Shown here one piece after another: positions 25,672-34,759 of a DNA stretch of 64,000 nt (position 1 is the first letter of the stretch; each line of letters begins with the position of its first letter). The stretch is from positions 127,617-191,616 of the forward strand of contig NZ_JODC01000016.1 of assembly GCF_000720765.1 (NCBI RefSeq). Reading direction: 5' to 3'. The position numbers and the translations under genes were made by a program. The notes under the pieces were generated by a model. That model was not told the origin of the DNA, ran no database searches, and was given only the letters and a program-made list of their open reading frames with translations. The stretch comes from Streptomyces sp. NRRL S-646 (GTDB lineage: Bacteria > Actinomycetota > Actinomycetes > Streptomycetales > Streptomycetaceae).

Positions 25672-26568
25672 TCAGTCGGCCGACGGCGGGGGCAGAGTGT
25701 CGACAAGGCTGAGGAGCCTCCGCAGTGCCGGTGTGGCGCCTCCCGGCGGCCGGTGGGCCAGGGCGAGGTCCACGGTGGGCATGGGCGCGGTCACATGCCT
25801 GAGCCGGACCCCTGGTATGCGCAGCGCGCGGGCACGCCCCTCGGGCACCGGGGCGATGCCGGTGCCCGAGGCGACGCTGAGGAGGAGCTGCTCGTCGTCG
25901 GGTTCTTCCCGCACGATGCGCGGCCCCCCGTCGGGCCACAGTTGCCGGGTGATCAGGTCGTGCATTCCGGGGGCGTTCTCGCGTGGCCAGAGGATCACGG
26001 GTTCGGTGGCGATGCGTCCGCGGGTGACTCTTCGTTCGCGGGCGAGGGGATGATCGGCGGGGACGGCCACGAGGAGTTCCTCGCGGGCGATGTGCCGGCA
26101 CTCCAGGCCCTCGCCGTCCAGCGGTGGCCGTACGAAAGCGGCATCCAGCCTGCCGGCCAGCAGCTCGGTGATGTTGTGCGCGGTCCACCCCGTCCGCACG
26201 ACGAGATCCACGTCCGGATGGAGGGTACGGAACGCGCCGAGGAGTGCGTCGACGGGCCCGCCCCGGGCGGAGCGGGTCAGGGCCAGACGCAGCTGTCCCT
26301 GCCGTCCGCCGACGGCCGCCCGGATCCGTTCCTGCGACGCGTCCGCGTGGGCCAGCAGTTCGCCGGCCTCACGGGCCACGACCTCGCCGACGACGGTCAA
26401 CCGGCAGCCCCGGCTGCCCCGTTCGAGCAGTGGAGCGCCGATGTCCCGTTCTAGTGCCTTGATCTGCTGGCTCAGGGCGGGCTGGGCGATGTGCAGCCGG
26501 TGCGCGGCCCGCGTGAAATTCAACTCCTCGGCCAGCACGAGGAAGTAGCGCAGCCGCCGCAAGTCCAT
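25672..26568 (-). CDS. LysR-family transcriptional regulator
   Basis: A 298-residue LysR protein. The N-terminal winged helix is clear (MDLRRLRYFLVLAEELNFTR, AAHRLHIAQPALSQQIKALE, DIGAPLLERGSRGCRLT). The effector domain runs from about residue 90 (LRLALTRSARGGPVDALLGA, ELLAGRLDAAFVRPPLD, LLVAVPADHPLARE, LLLSVASGTGIAPVPEG). It belongs to the subgroup with an HIAQPALS recognition helix (CatR/BenM-like). It is divergent from a D-amino-acid oxidase gene; a T-N11-A box lies between them, so it probably activates that gene and controls itself. Confidence 0.9.
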   Translation of the reverse strand: MDLRRLRYFLVLAEELNFTRAAHRLHIAQPALSQQIKALERDIGAPLLERGSRGCRLTVVGEVVAREAGELLAHADASQERIRAAVGGRQGQLRLALTRSARGGPVDALLGAFRTLHPDVDLVVRTGWTAHNITELLAGRLDAAFVRPPLDGEGLECRHIAREELLVAVPADHPLARERRVTRGRIATEPVILWPRENAPGMHDLITRQLWPDGGPRIVREEPDDEQLLLSVASGTGIAPVPEGRARALRIPGVRLRHVTAPMPTVDLALAHRPPGGATPALRRLLSLVDTLPPPSAD

Positions 26569-26577
26569 CCGCCAACT

Positions 26578-26592
26578 ATAAGCGCGGCTTAT
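26578..26592. promoter_or_regulatory. LysR box, T-N11-A palindrome
   Basis: ATAAGC-GCG-GCTTAT is a perfect 6-bp inverted repeat with 3-bp spacer, starting 10 bp from the LysR start codon and 85 bp before the oxidase start. It fits the LysR consensus T-N11-A exactly and is AT-rich against its surroundings. Confidence 0.75.
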
Positions 26593-26676
26593 TGCATTGA
26601 AGGTGACTGGTCTTGGACAGGCCGTCAGCTCCCCTCCGACAGTGGCAACACAGGGTTCGGCGATCGAGGGGGAGAG

Positions 26677-27657
26677 ATGGGCGACAGGTTCGACGTGGTT
26701 GTCATCGGCGCCGGGGTCATCGGGCTCACCACCGCACTGCGCCTGCAGCAGGCCGGTTCCCGCGTCGCCGTGGTCACGGCCGAGCCGCCCACCGAGACGA
26801 CGTCCTCCGTCGCCGCGGCCGTGTGGTACCCGACCCGCACCCGGTTCGAACCGCGCGTACTGGACTGGGCCACCCGCACCCACGACGAGTTCGCCCGCCA
26901 GGCGGCGGACGGGGTGCCCGGCGTGGTCATGCGACCCACCCGGATGCTGCTGCGCCGCCCGATCCACGACATCCCCTGGTGGGCCTCCGCCCTTCCCGAC
27001 CTCCGCCCCCTGCGCGGGGACGAGGTACGGGCCCCGTTCACCGGCGGCTGGGCGTTCATCGTCCCGGCCGTGGAGATGTCCCACTACCTGCCCTGGCTCC
27101 AGCAGACCTTCGCCACGGCGGGCGGCACGCTGATCCATCGCCGTATCGACGCCCTGGAACAGGCATGCACCTGGGCTCCCATGGTGGTGAACGCCTCCGG
27201 CCTTGCCACCCGCATCCTCTGCGGCGACACCGAAGTACGGCCGGCGCGAGGACAGTTGGTCCTCGTCGCCAACCCCGGGCTGCACACATCCGTCCGTGAC
27301 GAGGACAACGCCGACGGCAACACCTACGTCCACCCCCGCAGCACGGACGTCGTCCTCGGCGGCACCTTCGAGCTCGGCGAGTGGGACACCACGCCGTCCC
27401 CCGCCACCGCCGCCGCGATCCTGCGCCGCTGCACCGACCTGCTGCCAGAACTGGCAGGCGCCCCGGTCCTGGCCCACCAGGTGGGCCTACGCCCCTTTCG
27501 CGACAGCGGAGTTCGCCTGGAGACCGACCCGCGCCCGCCCGGCCCGATACGCCGGCTGGTGCACAACTACGGCCACGGGGGCGCCGGCGTCACCCTCGCC
27601 TGGGGCTGCGCGGACGCCGCAACCGCCCTTGTCATCGGGGCCGTTCGGCCGGGATGA
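26677..27657 (+). CDS. D-amino-acid oxidase family FAD-dependent oxidoreductase
   Basis: A 326-residue flavoprotein that would oxidise D-amino acids to 2-oxo acids, ammonia and hydrogen peroxide. The FAD-binding VVIGAGVIGLTTALRLQQAG is at residues 8-27. SVAAAVWYPTRTRFEPRVLD is the conserved substrate-channel motif of the family, RPARGQLVLV lies in the middle, and VGLRPFRDSGVRLE with VHNYGHGGAGVTLAWGCADA closes it, carrying the substrate-carboxylate Arg and the second FAD contact. No signal peptide. The ATG at 26677 follows the strong SD GAGGGGGAG. The divergent LysR gene with a LysR box suggests substrate-inducible expression. Confidence 0.88.
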   Translation: MGDRFDVVVIGAGVIGLTTALRLQQAGSRVAVVTAEPPTETTSSVAAAVWYPTRTRFEPRVLDWATRTHDEFARQAADGVPGVVMRPTRMLLRRPIHDIPWWASALPDLRPLRGDEVRAPFTGGWAFIVPAVEMSHYLPWLQQTFATAGGTLIHRRIDALEQACTWAPMVVNASGLATRILCGDTEVRPARGQLVLVANPGLHTSVRDEDNADGNTYVHPRSTDVVLGGTFELGEWDTTPSPATAAAILRRCTDLLPELAGAPVLAHQVGLRPFRDSGVRLETDPRPPGPIRRLVHNYGHGGAGVTLAWGCADAATALVIGAVRPG

Positions 27658-27752
27658 GCCCCTGCCGCTCGCGACTCCCCTCCGTACGGCCCCACACGTA
27701 CCCCGCACCGCCGTCATCACTTCTGCCTCCTCAAAGGACTGGGTGTGCGCCG

Positions 27753-28850
27753 ATGGATTCCGTCGAACCCGCAGAGATCAACACTCCCGCCGCTACGGCC
27801 GGTGGGACGCAGCCGAAACCCGGCGGGCCGCCGGTGAAACCCCCCGCCAAGGTGCGGCGCCGCACGCTGCTGCTCGCCGCGCTCGGCGTGACCGCCATAG
27901 CCGTCCCGCTCGCGGTGATCGAGTCGAGAGCCGACGACGCCGCACCCCGCAAGGTCGTGTTCACCCTCCCCGACGGCCACGCCTCCTGCGTGGCGTTCAG
28001 CCCGGACGGAAAGACGCTGGCCACCGGCCTGTCCGCGCTCCAGGGCACGGGCAGCACGCTGCGGTTGTGGGACGTGGCCGAGGGCACCGCGACCGCTCCC
28101 TGGCCGGACCAGATCGAAGACGTGACGAAAATGGCCTTCAGCCCGGACGGCAAGACCCTGGCCACGACCGGCGCCCTCGAAGTGTCCCTCTGGACCCAGG
28201 GGGATCGCACCGGCATCGCCCTGCCCCATCCCCAGCTCCCCCTGGACCTGGCGTTCGCCCCGGACGGCAGGACCCTCGCCACCGGTGGCCGCTACGGCGC
28301 GGCCTGGCTGTGGGACCTGCCGACCCGCACCGTCACCGCCACGCTGACGACCCAGGGCATGCTCGTGGTCAACGCGGTGGCGTTCAGCCCGGACGGCAAA
28401 ACCCTGGCCGCGGGCAGCGCGGACCTCACCATGAGCCCGGTCCGGCTGTGGGACGTGCTCACCCGCACCGTCCACGCCACCCTCGACGCCCCGCTCTGGC
28501 ACGGATTCAAGCCCGTCGCGTTCAGCCCCGACGGCAGAAGCCTGGCCACCGGCAGCGCCGACAACATCGTGCGCGTGTGGGACACGGCGACCGGCACCGT
28601 CGACGCCACGCTCACCGGCCACACCGCCCCCGTGACGACGGTGGCGTTCAGCCCGGACGGAAACACCCTGGCCACCGGCGGCGAGGACAGGACCGTGCGG
28701 TTGTGGGACACGAGCACGCGCGACGCCGTCCCCCTCCACACGCTCACCGGACACACCGACAAGGTGACATCGGTGGCGTTCAGCCCGGACGGCAAGACCC
28801 TGGCCTCAGCCGGCCTCGACCGCACGGTACGGCTGTGGCCGAACCGGTGA
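27753..28850 (+). CDS. membrane-anchored seven-bladed WD40 repeat protein
   Basis: A 365-residue protein. Residues 1-34 are cytoplasmic and Pro-rich, and residues 35-56 form one membrane helix (RRRTLLLAALGVTAIAVPLA). Residues 65-365 then carry seven WD40 repeats, each with the core VAFSPDGKTLATG and, in most, xxLWD. Seven repeats make one closed propeller, probably outside the membrane. WD40 propellers are scaffolds; no enzymatic domain or kinase is attached. The repeats are very alike at the nucleotide level, suggesting recent internal amplification. The start is ATG 27753 (GTG 27744 is possible). Confidence 0.85.
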   Translation: MDSVEPAEINTPAATAGGTQPKPGGPPVKPPAKVRRRTLLLAALGVTAIAVPLAVIESRADDAAPRKVVFTLPDGHASCVAFSPDGKTLATGLSALQGTGSTLRLWDVAEGTATAPWPDQIEDVTKMAFSPDGKTLATTGALEVSLWTQGDRTGIALPHPQLPLDLAFAPDGRTLATGGRYGAAWLWDLPTRTVTATLTTQGMLVVNAVAFSPDGKTLAAGSADLTMSPVRLWDVLTRTVHATLDAPLWHGFKPVAFSPDGRSLATGSADNIVRVWDTATGTVDATLTGHTAPVTTVAFSPDGNTLATGGEDRTVRLWDTSTRDAVPLHTLTGHTDKVTSVAFSPDGKTLASAGLDRTVRLWPNR

Positions 28851-28916
28851 CCCGGCCCCGGCCACCCTCAACTCCCGCAGAATCCAGCCCAGTCGACCCA
28901 TCGGCGGTATCCAGTC

Positions 28917-29801
28917 GTGACTGTCAGAGACGCGTTGCCCGCGCCCGGAACGATATTGCGCGGCAGAGGCGGAACCGCGCACCTGCGGCGCGAGAGCGTC
29001 GTACTGGACCGGGCAGGGATCCGGCTGCTCATCCCCCTCGACGCGATCGAGGCCGTCGATGTCGCCAGGAACAAGCGCCCGACTGTCGAGATCCGGCTGA
29101 GCTCGGCGGCCGACGGAGCCCAGGCGGCAACGGTCTGCGCGATCAGCTCCCGCAGCATCGAAGAGGTGGAAGCCTTCGCCAACGCCGTCAACGCCGCCAT
29201 CCCGCAACGGGACGAGGCCGAAAGACGTATCGACGGCGCGGCCCTGGTGAAGGCGCAGGAACGCCCCTCCATGCCCAGAACACCCCGCAGACCATTCCTG
29301 TCCACGGACGAGTGGTGGGCCTGCTCCGCGCTCACCTCTCTCTTCGCCCTCGGCCTGCTGCTCCCCGCGCAGACGGGAGACGGGCACCTCGCCAAGTTGT
29401 GGGCCGCCACCTTCGCGGGAGTTGTGTTCGGCTGTGCAGTAGCCCGCAGCACGTGGCGCGCCACGGTGACCTGGTGGCTGCTGCACCGGTACGGCATGAC
29501 CACCGTCGCCACATACGCGGACTACGTACCCGGGGATGACGACAACACCCCCGGGATCGTGGTGTACGAGTTCACCGACACCGCCGGCACCACTCACGAA
29601 GTCCGTCGCAGCGGCGCGCGCTCGGCGCCCGACACCATAGCGATCTCCTACGACCCAGCCAGACCCGACTTCGCCATGGGACCGGGACAACCGTGGGTCA
29701 GGACCCTGATCCTGCTGATCCGCCTCCTCGTCGGCGTGCCGACCACGCTCGCCATGGCCGCCTTCCTGCTGTGGTACTTCACCACCGCGGTGCACGCGTA
29801 A
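28917..29801 (+). CDS. membrane protein of unknown function
   Basis: A 294-residue protein with GTG start at 28917. Residues 1-110 form a soluble beta-rich domain resembling a PH-like fold (HLRRESVVLDRAGIRLLIPL, RPTVEIRLSS). Two membrane helices lie around residues 135-175 (CSALTSLFALGLLLPA, AATFAGVVFGCAVA). A second soluble domain (TTVATYADYVPGDDDNTPGI, VVYEFTDTAGTTHEVRRSG) resembles the DUF3592 domain, and a last helix at 265-290 follows. The DUF3592 link is tentative. It is downstream of and co-directional with the WD40 gene. Confidence 0.7.
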   Translation: MTVRDALPAPGTILRGRGGTAHLRRESVVLDRAGIRLLIPLDAIEAVDVARNKRPTVEIRLSSAADGAQAATVCAISSRSIEEVEAFANAVNAAIPQRDEAERRIDGAALVKAQERPSMPRTPRRPFLSTDEWWACSALTSLFALGLLLPAQTGDGHLAKLWAATFAGVVFGCAVARSTWRATVTWWLLHRYGMTTVATYADYVPGDDDNTPGIVVYEFTDTAGTTHEVRRSGARSAPDTIAISYDPARPDFAMGPGQPWVRTLILLIRLLVGVPTTLAMAAFLLWYFTTAVHA

Positions 29802-29991
29802 AGCAGGGACAACCCCTCCGTCCGACCGCCGAACGATCGGCCCGCGTGGCATTGAGCAAGGGTTTCCATCTCCGCGTGGATCGGTGCAGGCAGCCTCAAC
29901 CGTGGGTATCAGCCGGTACATCGCCTGATCCGTTGCCACGTCTGCATCGAGGCGTGGTTCCAGTGAGCCCGCGTCATCTTGAAGTTGTAGG

Positions 29992-30321
29992 TCACGGGGC
30001 TGGCGTGGGTTGAGGCTGGGATGCTTGTGCTGGTCGTGGGCGTGATCGGTAGCGGGTGATCGTCTGGCGGCGGTGGGCCTCGGCGTTCGTCAGTACGAGG
30101 AGAGCCCGCAGCAGCGTGGTCGCGTGCTGCGCGTTCATGCGGACTTTGGTGAGCAATCGCCAGTTCTTCAGGTCGTCGAAGCCGTGCTCGTTCGCCGCTC
30201 GCTCGCGGCTGTCCAGCCGGTTCGCTTCCTTCTGGGCGGCGGTGAGCGGATGGCCGCGGGTCGCCCGTCGGCCGGTGATGAACCGGTCGAATCCGTACAC
30301 GACTTTCTTGGACGCAACCAT
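29992..30321 (-). mobile_element. IS5-family transposase C-terminal fragment
   Basis: The minus-strand frame contains RLDSRERAANEHGFDDLKNW and RLLTKVRMNAQHATTLLRAL, then LVLTNAEAHRR. These are the conserved last residues of one group of Streptomyces IS5 (DDE_Tnp_4) transposases, including the catalytic Glu region. All upstream domains are missing; the fragment begins where a small membrane-protein gene starts on the other strand. Confidence 0.75.
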
Positions 30322-30556
30322 GTATCAGCTGTTCATATCAGGTCTCGTCATAGCCGCCGTGAGCATCTCGTTGCTGGTCGTCGGGTTCCTGGCGGTGACT
30401 GTCAGATTGTGGGACGCCTGGTGGGCCAGAGCGGCCCATGTCTTGGTCTTCCTGGCGGCCGCGGCGGCCGTGGCGTTCGGGATCCACTGGGTGATCCATG
30501 CCCTGCCGCCGGGCGGATGCGTGCACCATCCATGCGTCACCACCCCCGGCGACTAG
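30320..30556 (+). CDS. small membrane protein, 78 residues
   Basis: Starts at ATG 30320, overlapping the 5' end of the opposite-strand IS5 fragment. Two membrane helices are predicted (about residues 4-30: FISGLVIAAVSISLLVVGFL; and 38-62: HVLVFLAAAAAVAFGIHWVI), followed by a short His/Cys-containing tail (GGCVHHPC). The start lies at the join with IS DNA, so the real N-terminus may have been replaced. No family recognised. Confidence 0.45.
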   Translation: MYQLFISGLVIAAVSISLLVVGFLAVTVRLWDAWWARAAHVLVFLAAAAAVAFGIHWVIHALPPGGCVHHPCVTTPGD

Positions 30557-30896
30557 TCGGCACGGGCCTCGATCAGGGTGCGGACCTCCTGTCGACAGAA
30601 CTCCTCGCCACATCACAGGTCACCTCAACCCACCACCTTCCCCAGCTCCCATGCCGTCTGCCGTCGGCCGACACACCGTGGAGCGGGCGTGGTTCAGGGC
30701 GTCCAGGTGGAGCGCGCCACTGTACGAACGACCTGGACGCCATGAGCCACGTCTGCTCGGCTCTGCCTGGGTCGACGGCAGGCGGGATGGAAGCACCCCG
30801 CGCATGCCACCCCTCGCCGGCACCTCCCGAGCGGCGCCCCCACCATCTCGGAGCCTGAGCGCCCCCGCCGGAGGCTGCTCCGACCGTGGCCGCTCT
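30557..30896. other. intergenic, no gene recognised
   Basis: Frames on both strands lack domains and SD sequences. A short clustering of CACC/GGTG motifs near 30600-30640 is not organised as a repeat. Nothing further supported. Confidence 0.4.
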
Positions 30897-31384
30897 CTAC
30901 GGTGATCGACCCATGACCCGGCCAGCCTCGTGGGCACGCGTCGGCGCAGCGTGGGCGGAGCGGCCGGCGGGAGTGCGGTGCAGCCGGCCCCGGTCCGCCA
31001 GGCGCTTGAGCCTGTCGCGGCGGCTCGACCTGCCCGGGCCCGCTGCCCTTGCCGAACTGGATACTGCCGTCCTTGGCCCGGACAGGCTCCGAGGCTGCGG
31101 CCACGATCTTCCTGATTGCCTGGTAGCCAGCGGGCAACACGCTCTCGTCCATGCTTGGCTAGCGGTGCGGGACCAGAAGCATCCCGCCAGCCCCCGGAGT
31201 GGCCGCGACCCGTTCCAACTCCTCGGCCATGACGCGGTCATCGGCCTGCCCCTCCGCTCGGCCTCAATGAACTGCCCGATCACCACCTCGGCGGCATCCA
31301 GCCGGGCCACCTCGGCATCGATCTCAGCGAGCCCCTTACGCAACCGCTCGGCGCGGTCGGCCAGCACGACCCTCCACTCCATCA
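30897..31384 (-). pseudogene. broken coiled-coil/winged-helix protein, three frames
   Basis: Consecutive segments are readable only by changing frame. They are WRVVLADRAERLRKGLAEID, EVARLDAAEVVIGQFIEAER; then a piece ending GGMLLVPHR; then MDESVLPAGYQAIRKIVAAA, SEPVRAKDG; then RDRLKRLADRGRLHRTPAGR. The order (N-terminal coiled coil, C-terminal winged helix) is that of a Streptomyces protein family often found near insertion sequences. At least three frameshifts show it is dead. Confidence 0.6.
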
Positions 31385-31789
31385 CCAGACCAGTACATCC
31401 ACCAGCAGCAGCCCCTTCCCGCCAGGATCTCCGCGGAGCCCACGAGCCACTCGAACCCAGGACCGCCATTCCGGTGAAGAGGCCCCGCGGCAGACGATCA
31501 CCTGCTACCGATCATGCCCACGACCACCACGAGCATCCCAGCCTCAACCCACGCAAGCCCAGTGACCTGCAACTTCAAGTTGAAACGGGCTCAATGGTGG
31601 TCCAACTGCGACAGCGACAGTTTGACGGACATCTCCGGCTGCACCTTCGAAAGCCTCGTCGCCGGCACCGACGGCCACTGTTTCGCCGTGCTGATCCAGG
31701 TTGGCGAGGACTGACTAGTGGCTCTGCTCGGATGGTTAGCCAGGTAATCGATTGGGGCCGAGGAGCTTTCCCTGGCTACGCTTCCTGGC
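31385..31789. other. intergenic with short gene scar
   Basis: A plus-strand frame ending at 31714 (LTDISGCTFESLVAGTDGHC, FAVLIQVGED) reads like the end of a small soluble protein, but no start or family can be assigned. The remainder is the promoter region of the acetyltransferase gene at 31790. Confidence 0.35.
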
Positions 31790-32287
31790 ATGAATCCCGT
31801 GATCGACGGCCTAGCTGCTTCCGAGGTGGACTGCCTCGAGCACCTCTGGGGGCAGCTTCTGGCCCACCACAGTCGGGAGGCCGCACACCTGACGGCTCTC
31901 GGCGGGGTTCGCTCGCCCGAGGACTCGTGGCGTCTGCGGCGGGGACAGTACCTCGAATGGCTGCGGGAGCCGCTTGCCGCGGTACTGGTTGCTCGGGATG
32001 GGTCCCAACTGCTCGGCTATGCGGTTGTGCGCGTCCTCGACGCCCCTGGTTCATGGCAGTGGGGGGACCAAGTCGGTGTGCTGGAAACCCTCGTGGTCGA
32101 TGACGAAGCTCGAGGTGCCGGAGTTGGGCAGGCCCTTGTCAGGGCCGCGCGCGAGCGTCTCGCCGGGTCGGGTGTCCAGGTCATGAAGGTCTCCGTCATC
32201 GCGGGCAACGCAGGTGCCCTGCGCTTCTACCAGCGGGAAGGCGCCGTGGACTTCGTGAACACGCTGGTCATGCCCGTCTCGGGGTGA
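31790..32287 (+). CDS. GNAT-family N-acetyltransferase
   Basis: A 165-residue acyltransferase using acetyl-CoA. The core is complete: LAAVLVARDGSQLLGYAVVR, VLETLVVDDEARGAGVGQAL (motif A, pyrophosphate loop RGAGVG) and VMKVSVIAGNAGALRFYQRE (motif B). The N-terminal part (HSREAAHLTALGGVRSPED) contains the helices that shape the substrate pocket. The target amine is unknown. Intact, single, flanked by IS debris. Confidence 0.85.
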   Translation: MNPVIDGLAASEVDCLEHLWGQLLAHHSREAAHLTALGGVRSPEDSWRLRRGQYLEWLREPLAAVLVARDGSQLLGYAVVRVLDAPGSWQWGDQVGVLETLVVDDEARGAGVGQALVRAARERLAGSGVQVMKVSVIAGNAGALRFYQREGAVDFVNTLVMPVSG

Positions 32288-32301
32288 CGGCTCAGACCGG
32301 A

Positions 32302-32685
32302 TCAGTGTCCGCCTCGATGATGGCGCTGCATGCGCAGCGGCAGAATCCTGGTGGACTCCTCATGCAGCCTTGACCGGGTACTGAGTCCAAGTACGGATGC
32401 CGAATCAGGGGCGAAGTTGGTCTTCGGCTCGGTGCGGGCGTTGCGCCAGCGGATGTAGGCGGCGATGGCGGCGTTCTGTTCGTCGTGAGAGCGGTGGTCG
32501 GTGCCGTTGAGCGCGACGTAGCGCAGGGCCGCGAACTCCGATTCGATCCAGTTCAGCCAGGAGCCGTAGGTCGGCAGAAAGACCAGTTCGACGTCGTTGC
32601 CGGCGGTCCATGTGCGGACCGCGGCGTGCTTGTGCGGGGAAAAGCTATATGGCCCGCGCACGGACGGTGACCGTCCGCAGAACAC
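32302..32685 (-). mobile_element. IS630-family transposase C-terminal fragment
   Basis: The minus strand encodes NDVELVFLPTYGSWLNWIES and EFAALRYVALNGTDHRSHDE, followed by AIAAYIRWRNARTEPKTNFA. This is the last part of the IS630 DDE domain, where the NWIE region carries the catalytic Glu. Upstream helix-turn-helix and Asp residues are absent. It belongs to a different subgroup from the IS630 N-terminus at 18332. Confidence 0.8.
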
Positions 32686-32716
32686 AGCCGCGGCGAGCCC
32701 CTCGCACCGTCACAAC

Positions 32717-33217
32717 TCAGGCTTCCACAGAGGTGCCCGCCATCGCCCCCGGTGGACGCATCATGAAAACGTCGACCCGGTCCTCGGCTTCCATGACGAA
32801 TCCGTGACGTTCATAGAGCCGCCGGGCAGCACTCCCCTGCAGGACGTTCAAGCCCACGGTCATGCCCTGCGCATCCGCTCGCTCCAGTACCGTGCGCAAC
32901 ACGGCCGACCCCAGCCCCCGGCCCTGACAGTGCGGAGCCAGGTAGAAATGCTCCAGCCACTGCCTGCCTCCGACCGGCCGGACCGTGACGCATCCTGCCA
33001 GTTCACTGTGGAGCATGATGACCCACGTGTGCTGCACGGAAAAGGAGTCCCGCAACCGCTGCCGTACCCGGTGCTCGTCATAGCGCCCCAGACGTTCCAA
33101 GTCCGCGCGCATGACCGCCGCCCGCAACTCCGCGATCACCTCAACATCCGTCGCCACTGCACCACGCAACACCCAGCCCCCGTCGTTTACCGACGCGGCC
33201 CCTGCAGACACGGCCAT
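32717..33217 (-). CDS. GNAT-family N-acetyltransferase
   Basis: A 166-residue acyltransferase. The first strand and helices are GWVLRGAVATDVEVIAELRA and AVMRADLERLGRYDEHRVRQ. Motif A is LEHFYLAPHCQGRGLGSAVL with the CoA loop QGRGLG, and motif B is VGLNVLQGSAARRLYERHGF. I chose the ATG at 33217 over an earlier one at 33301 because the extra 28 residues come from low-complexity Gly/Trp/Val sequence. Substrate unknown. Confidence 0.85.
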   Translation of the reverse strand: MAVSAGAASVNDGGWVLRGAVATDVEVIAELRAAVMRADLERLGRYDEHRVRQRLRDSFSVQHTWVIMLHSELAGCVTVRPVGGRQWLEHFYLAPHCQGRGLGSAVLRTVLERADAQGMTVGLNVLQGSAARRLYERHGFVMEAEDRVDVFMMRPPGAMAGTSVEA

Positions 33218-33774
33218 CGCCGATCCCCCACCACTGCCCCACACCCCACCATCCACGACCGTAGTATCCCAACCCACCACCCCCAACAGACACATCGCCA
33301 CCCAACCCCAACCACCCCGACGCCCTCACACGCCAGGCCGACAGCACGACACACAGGCCGACAGCACAGGCATGTACAGGCTTCCAACAACCCCCTCACC
33401 ACACACCCGCGCCACTGAAGATCAGACCCAACCCGCCAACGGCCACACGAACGCCCAAGCGACAACTGGCGGGCCAAGGGCGTGGGCCCGGTCGAGGAAG
33501 TCGTCCATCGCCTCGCTGTGCTGTTGCCAGTTGCGTGCCGGCATCGCTGCCAGCTCCCCATTCGCACAGTCGGCAATCAGGCAGAACTGCCCGAAGAAGG
33601 TCAGGCCCGAGGCCTGGGCGAGAGCAGCATTCGCCTCTTCTGCCGCGCGAGGCAGAAGGCCGCGCTGCGCCCTCCCGGGGGCATGAGACCAGGCCGCCGC
33701 CCCCGGAAGAAGATCGTGCGCCTCGCTGCGCCCGGAGGGCGCTGACAGGCCAACAGGCACGCGCCAAGATGGCG
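33218..33774. other. low-complexity stretch and gene scar
   Basis: 33220-33420 is unusually rich in CACCC/ACAC runs on the plus strand and carries no gene. On the minus strand about 33422-33680 a frame reads SGLTFFGQFCLIADCANGEL and AAMPARNWQQHSEAMDDFLD before a stop. It looks coding but has no start and no family I recognise. Confidence 0.4.
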
Positions 33775-34200
33775 TCAGGCGGGCCGCGGGGCGGGCGTTG
33801 CCGCAGCGGCCGCGACCTTGCGGGTCTCGCGCATTATCAGCAGGCCGTTGACCACCATCAGTGTCGCGGTCAAGGCGTGGACGCCGAGTGCGGTGGCCAC
33901 GGAGCCGTGGTGGGCCAGCACGGTGGTCATGTCGCCGTACGCGGCGAGGGCCTCCACCAGCAGCACCCAGCCCAGCGCCCGGCGGTGGCCCGTCACCAGC
34001 AGGATGCCCAGGACCAGGGCCAGGACCACGTCGCGGATTCCCTTGATGATCAGGAAGCCGCCGCCATCGCCGGACGGCCAGCTCGGCAGGCCGAAGGTCG
34101 GCGCCGTCGTCTCCGGGCTCAGGATGAACTCCGTCCCGAACCAGAGGATGAAGAGGACGAAGGCGGCGGCCAGGACGGTGTTGATCTTCTTCAGCAACAT
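33775..34200 (-). CDS. DUF4267-type small integral membrane protein
   Basis: A 141-residue protein with four predicted membrane helices (about residues 4-24, 52-72, 76-92 and 100-122). Readable landmarks are LAAAFVLFILWFGTEFILSP, GFLIIKGIRDVVLALVLGIL and ALGVHALTATLMVVNGLLIM. The pattern GIRDVVLALVLGIL matches DUF4267 proteins. Starts at ATG 34200 with SD AGGGAGAA. Function unknown; these proteins often accompany regulators of membrane stress, which is not shown here. Confidence 0.75.
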   Translation of the reverse strand: MLLKKINTVLAAAFVLFILWFGTEFILSPETTAPTFGLPSWPSGDGGGFLIIKGIRDVVLALVLGILLVTGHRRALGWVLLVEALAAYGDMTTVLAHHGSVATALGVHALTATLMVVNGLLIMRETRKVAAAAATPAPRPA

Positions 34201-34257
34201 TGTTCTTCTCCCTGCGAGTCTTGGTGAGCTTGGTGAGCTGAGTCGTATGGGGCCTGG

Positions 34258-34592
34258 TCAGGTGGCGCGGACCCGGCTGACGTGGCGGGCGTAGCGAGGG
34301 CGGCCGATGACGTGGCGGATGCCGCGTACCGGCGCGGGGAGGGCGGACCGGAGCACGGCGCGCTCGGCCAGGTTCGCGTCCTCCAGGACGAGGCCGCAGA
34401 GGGCGAGCTTGGGCGTGTTGGTCAGCAGGTGGTGACTCAGGCAGGCCCGTTCCTCTTCGGTGATGTGCTCGGCCGCAAGCACAAGGAGGATGGCCTCCTC
34501 GTCGTCGACTTGGTCGAGCAGGACCGGCTGCCGGTGATCGGCGGTCGCCGCCCACGCCGGAACCGCGGCGCCCGGCCTGGCCAACGTGGCCG
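34258..34592 (-). pseudogene. 5'-truncated hypothetical protein
   Basis: The frame contains QPVLLDQVDDEEAILLVLAA, EHITEEERACLSHHLLTNTP and NLAERAVLRSALPAPVRGIR, ending at a stop at 34258. Codon pattern and composition look genuine. It is open upstream to about 34700 but no ATG or GTG with an SD is available, so the 5' part is probably lost. No family recognised. Confidence 0.35.
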
Positions 34593-34759
34593 TAGTGCGC
34601 TCGTGCTGGGCCTGCCTGAACAGGACGACGTCCGCATCCAGATCGACCCGGAACAGGAGTGGCAGCCACAGTGGTCAACTGCCTCAAGCAGATGGATGCG
34701 TGACGCCCGGAGGAGGACGGGGCTTCTCCAGCTGCCCTCCTCCGGCTGCAGCTGCCGTG

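Noticed and set aside
25672..27477. LysR frame extended to about 600 residues
   Set aside because: The N-terminal 300 residues are antisense to the D-amino-acid oxidase. LysR proteins are about 300 residues and the ATG at 26568 opens the winged helix.
27203..29539. 778-codon plus-strand frame across the oxidase and WD40 genes
   Set aside because: It is a +1 shadow of both genes with Arg/Pro-rich composition and no domain; the real genes have motifs, SDs and sensible lengths.
33220..33420. CACCC/ACAC-rich stretch as a possible repeat array
   Set aside because: The short runs are irregular in length and spacing and do not make a repeat unit; probably simple composition bias.
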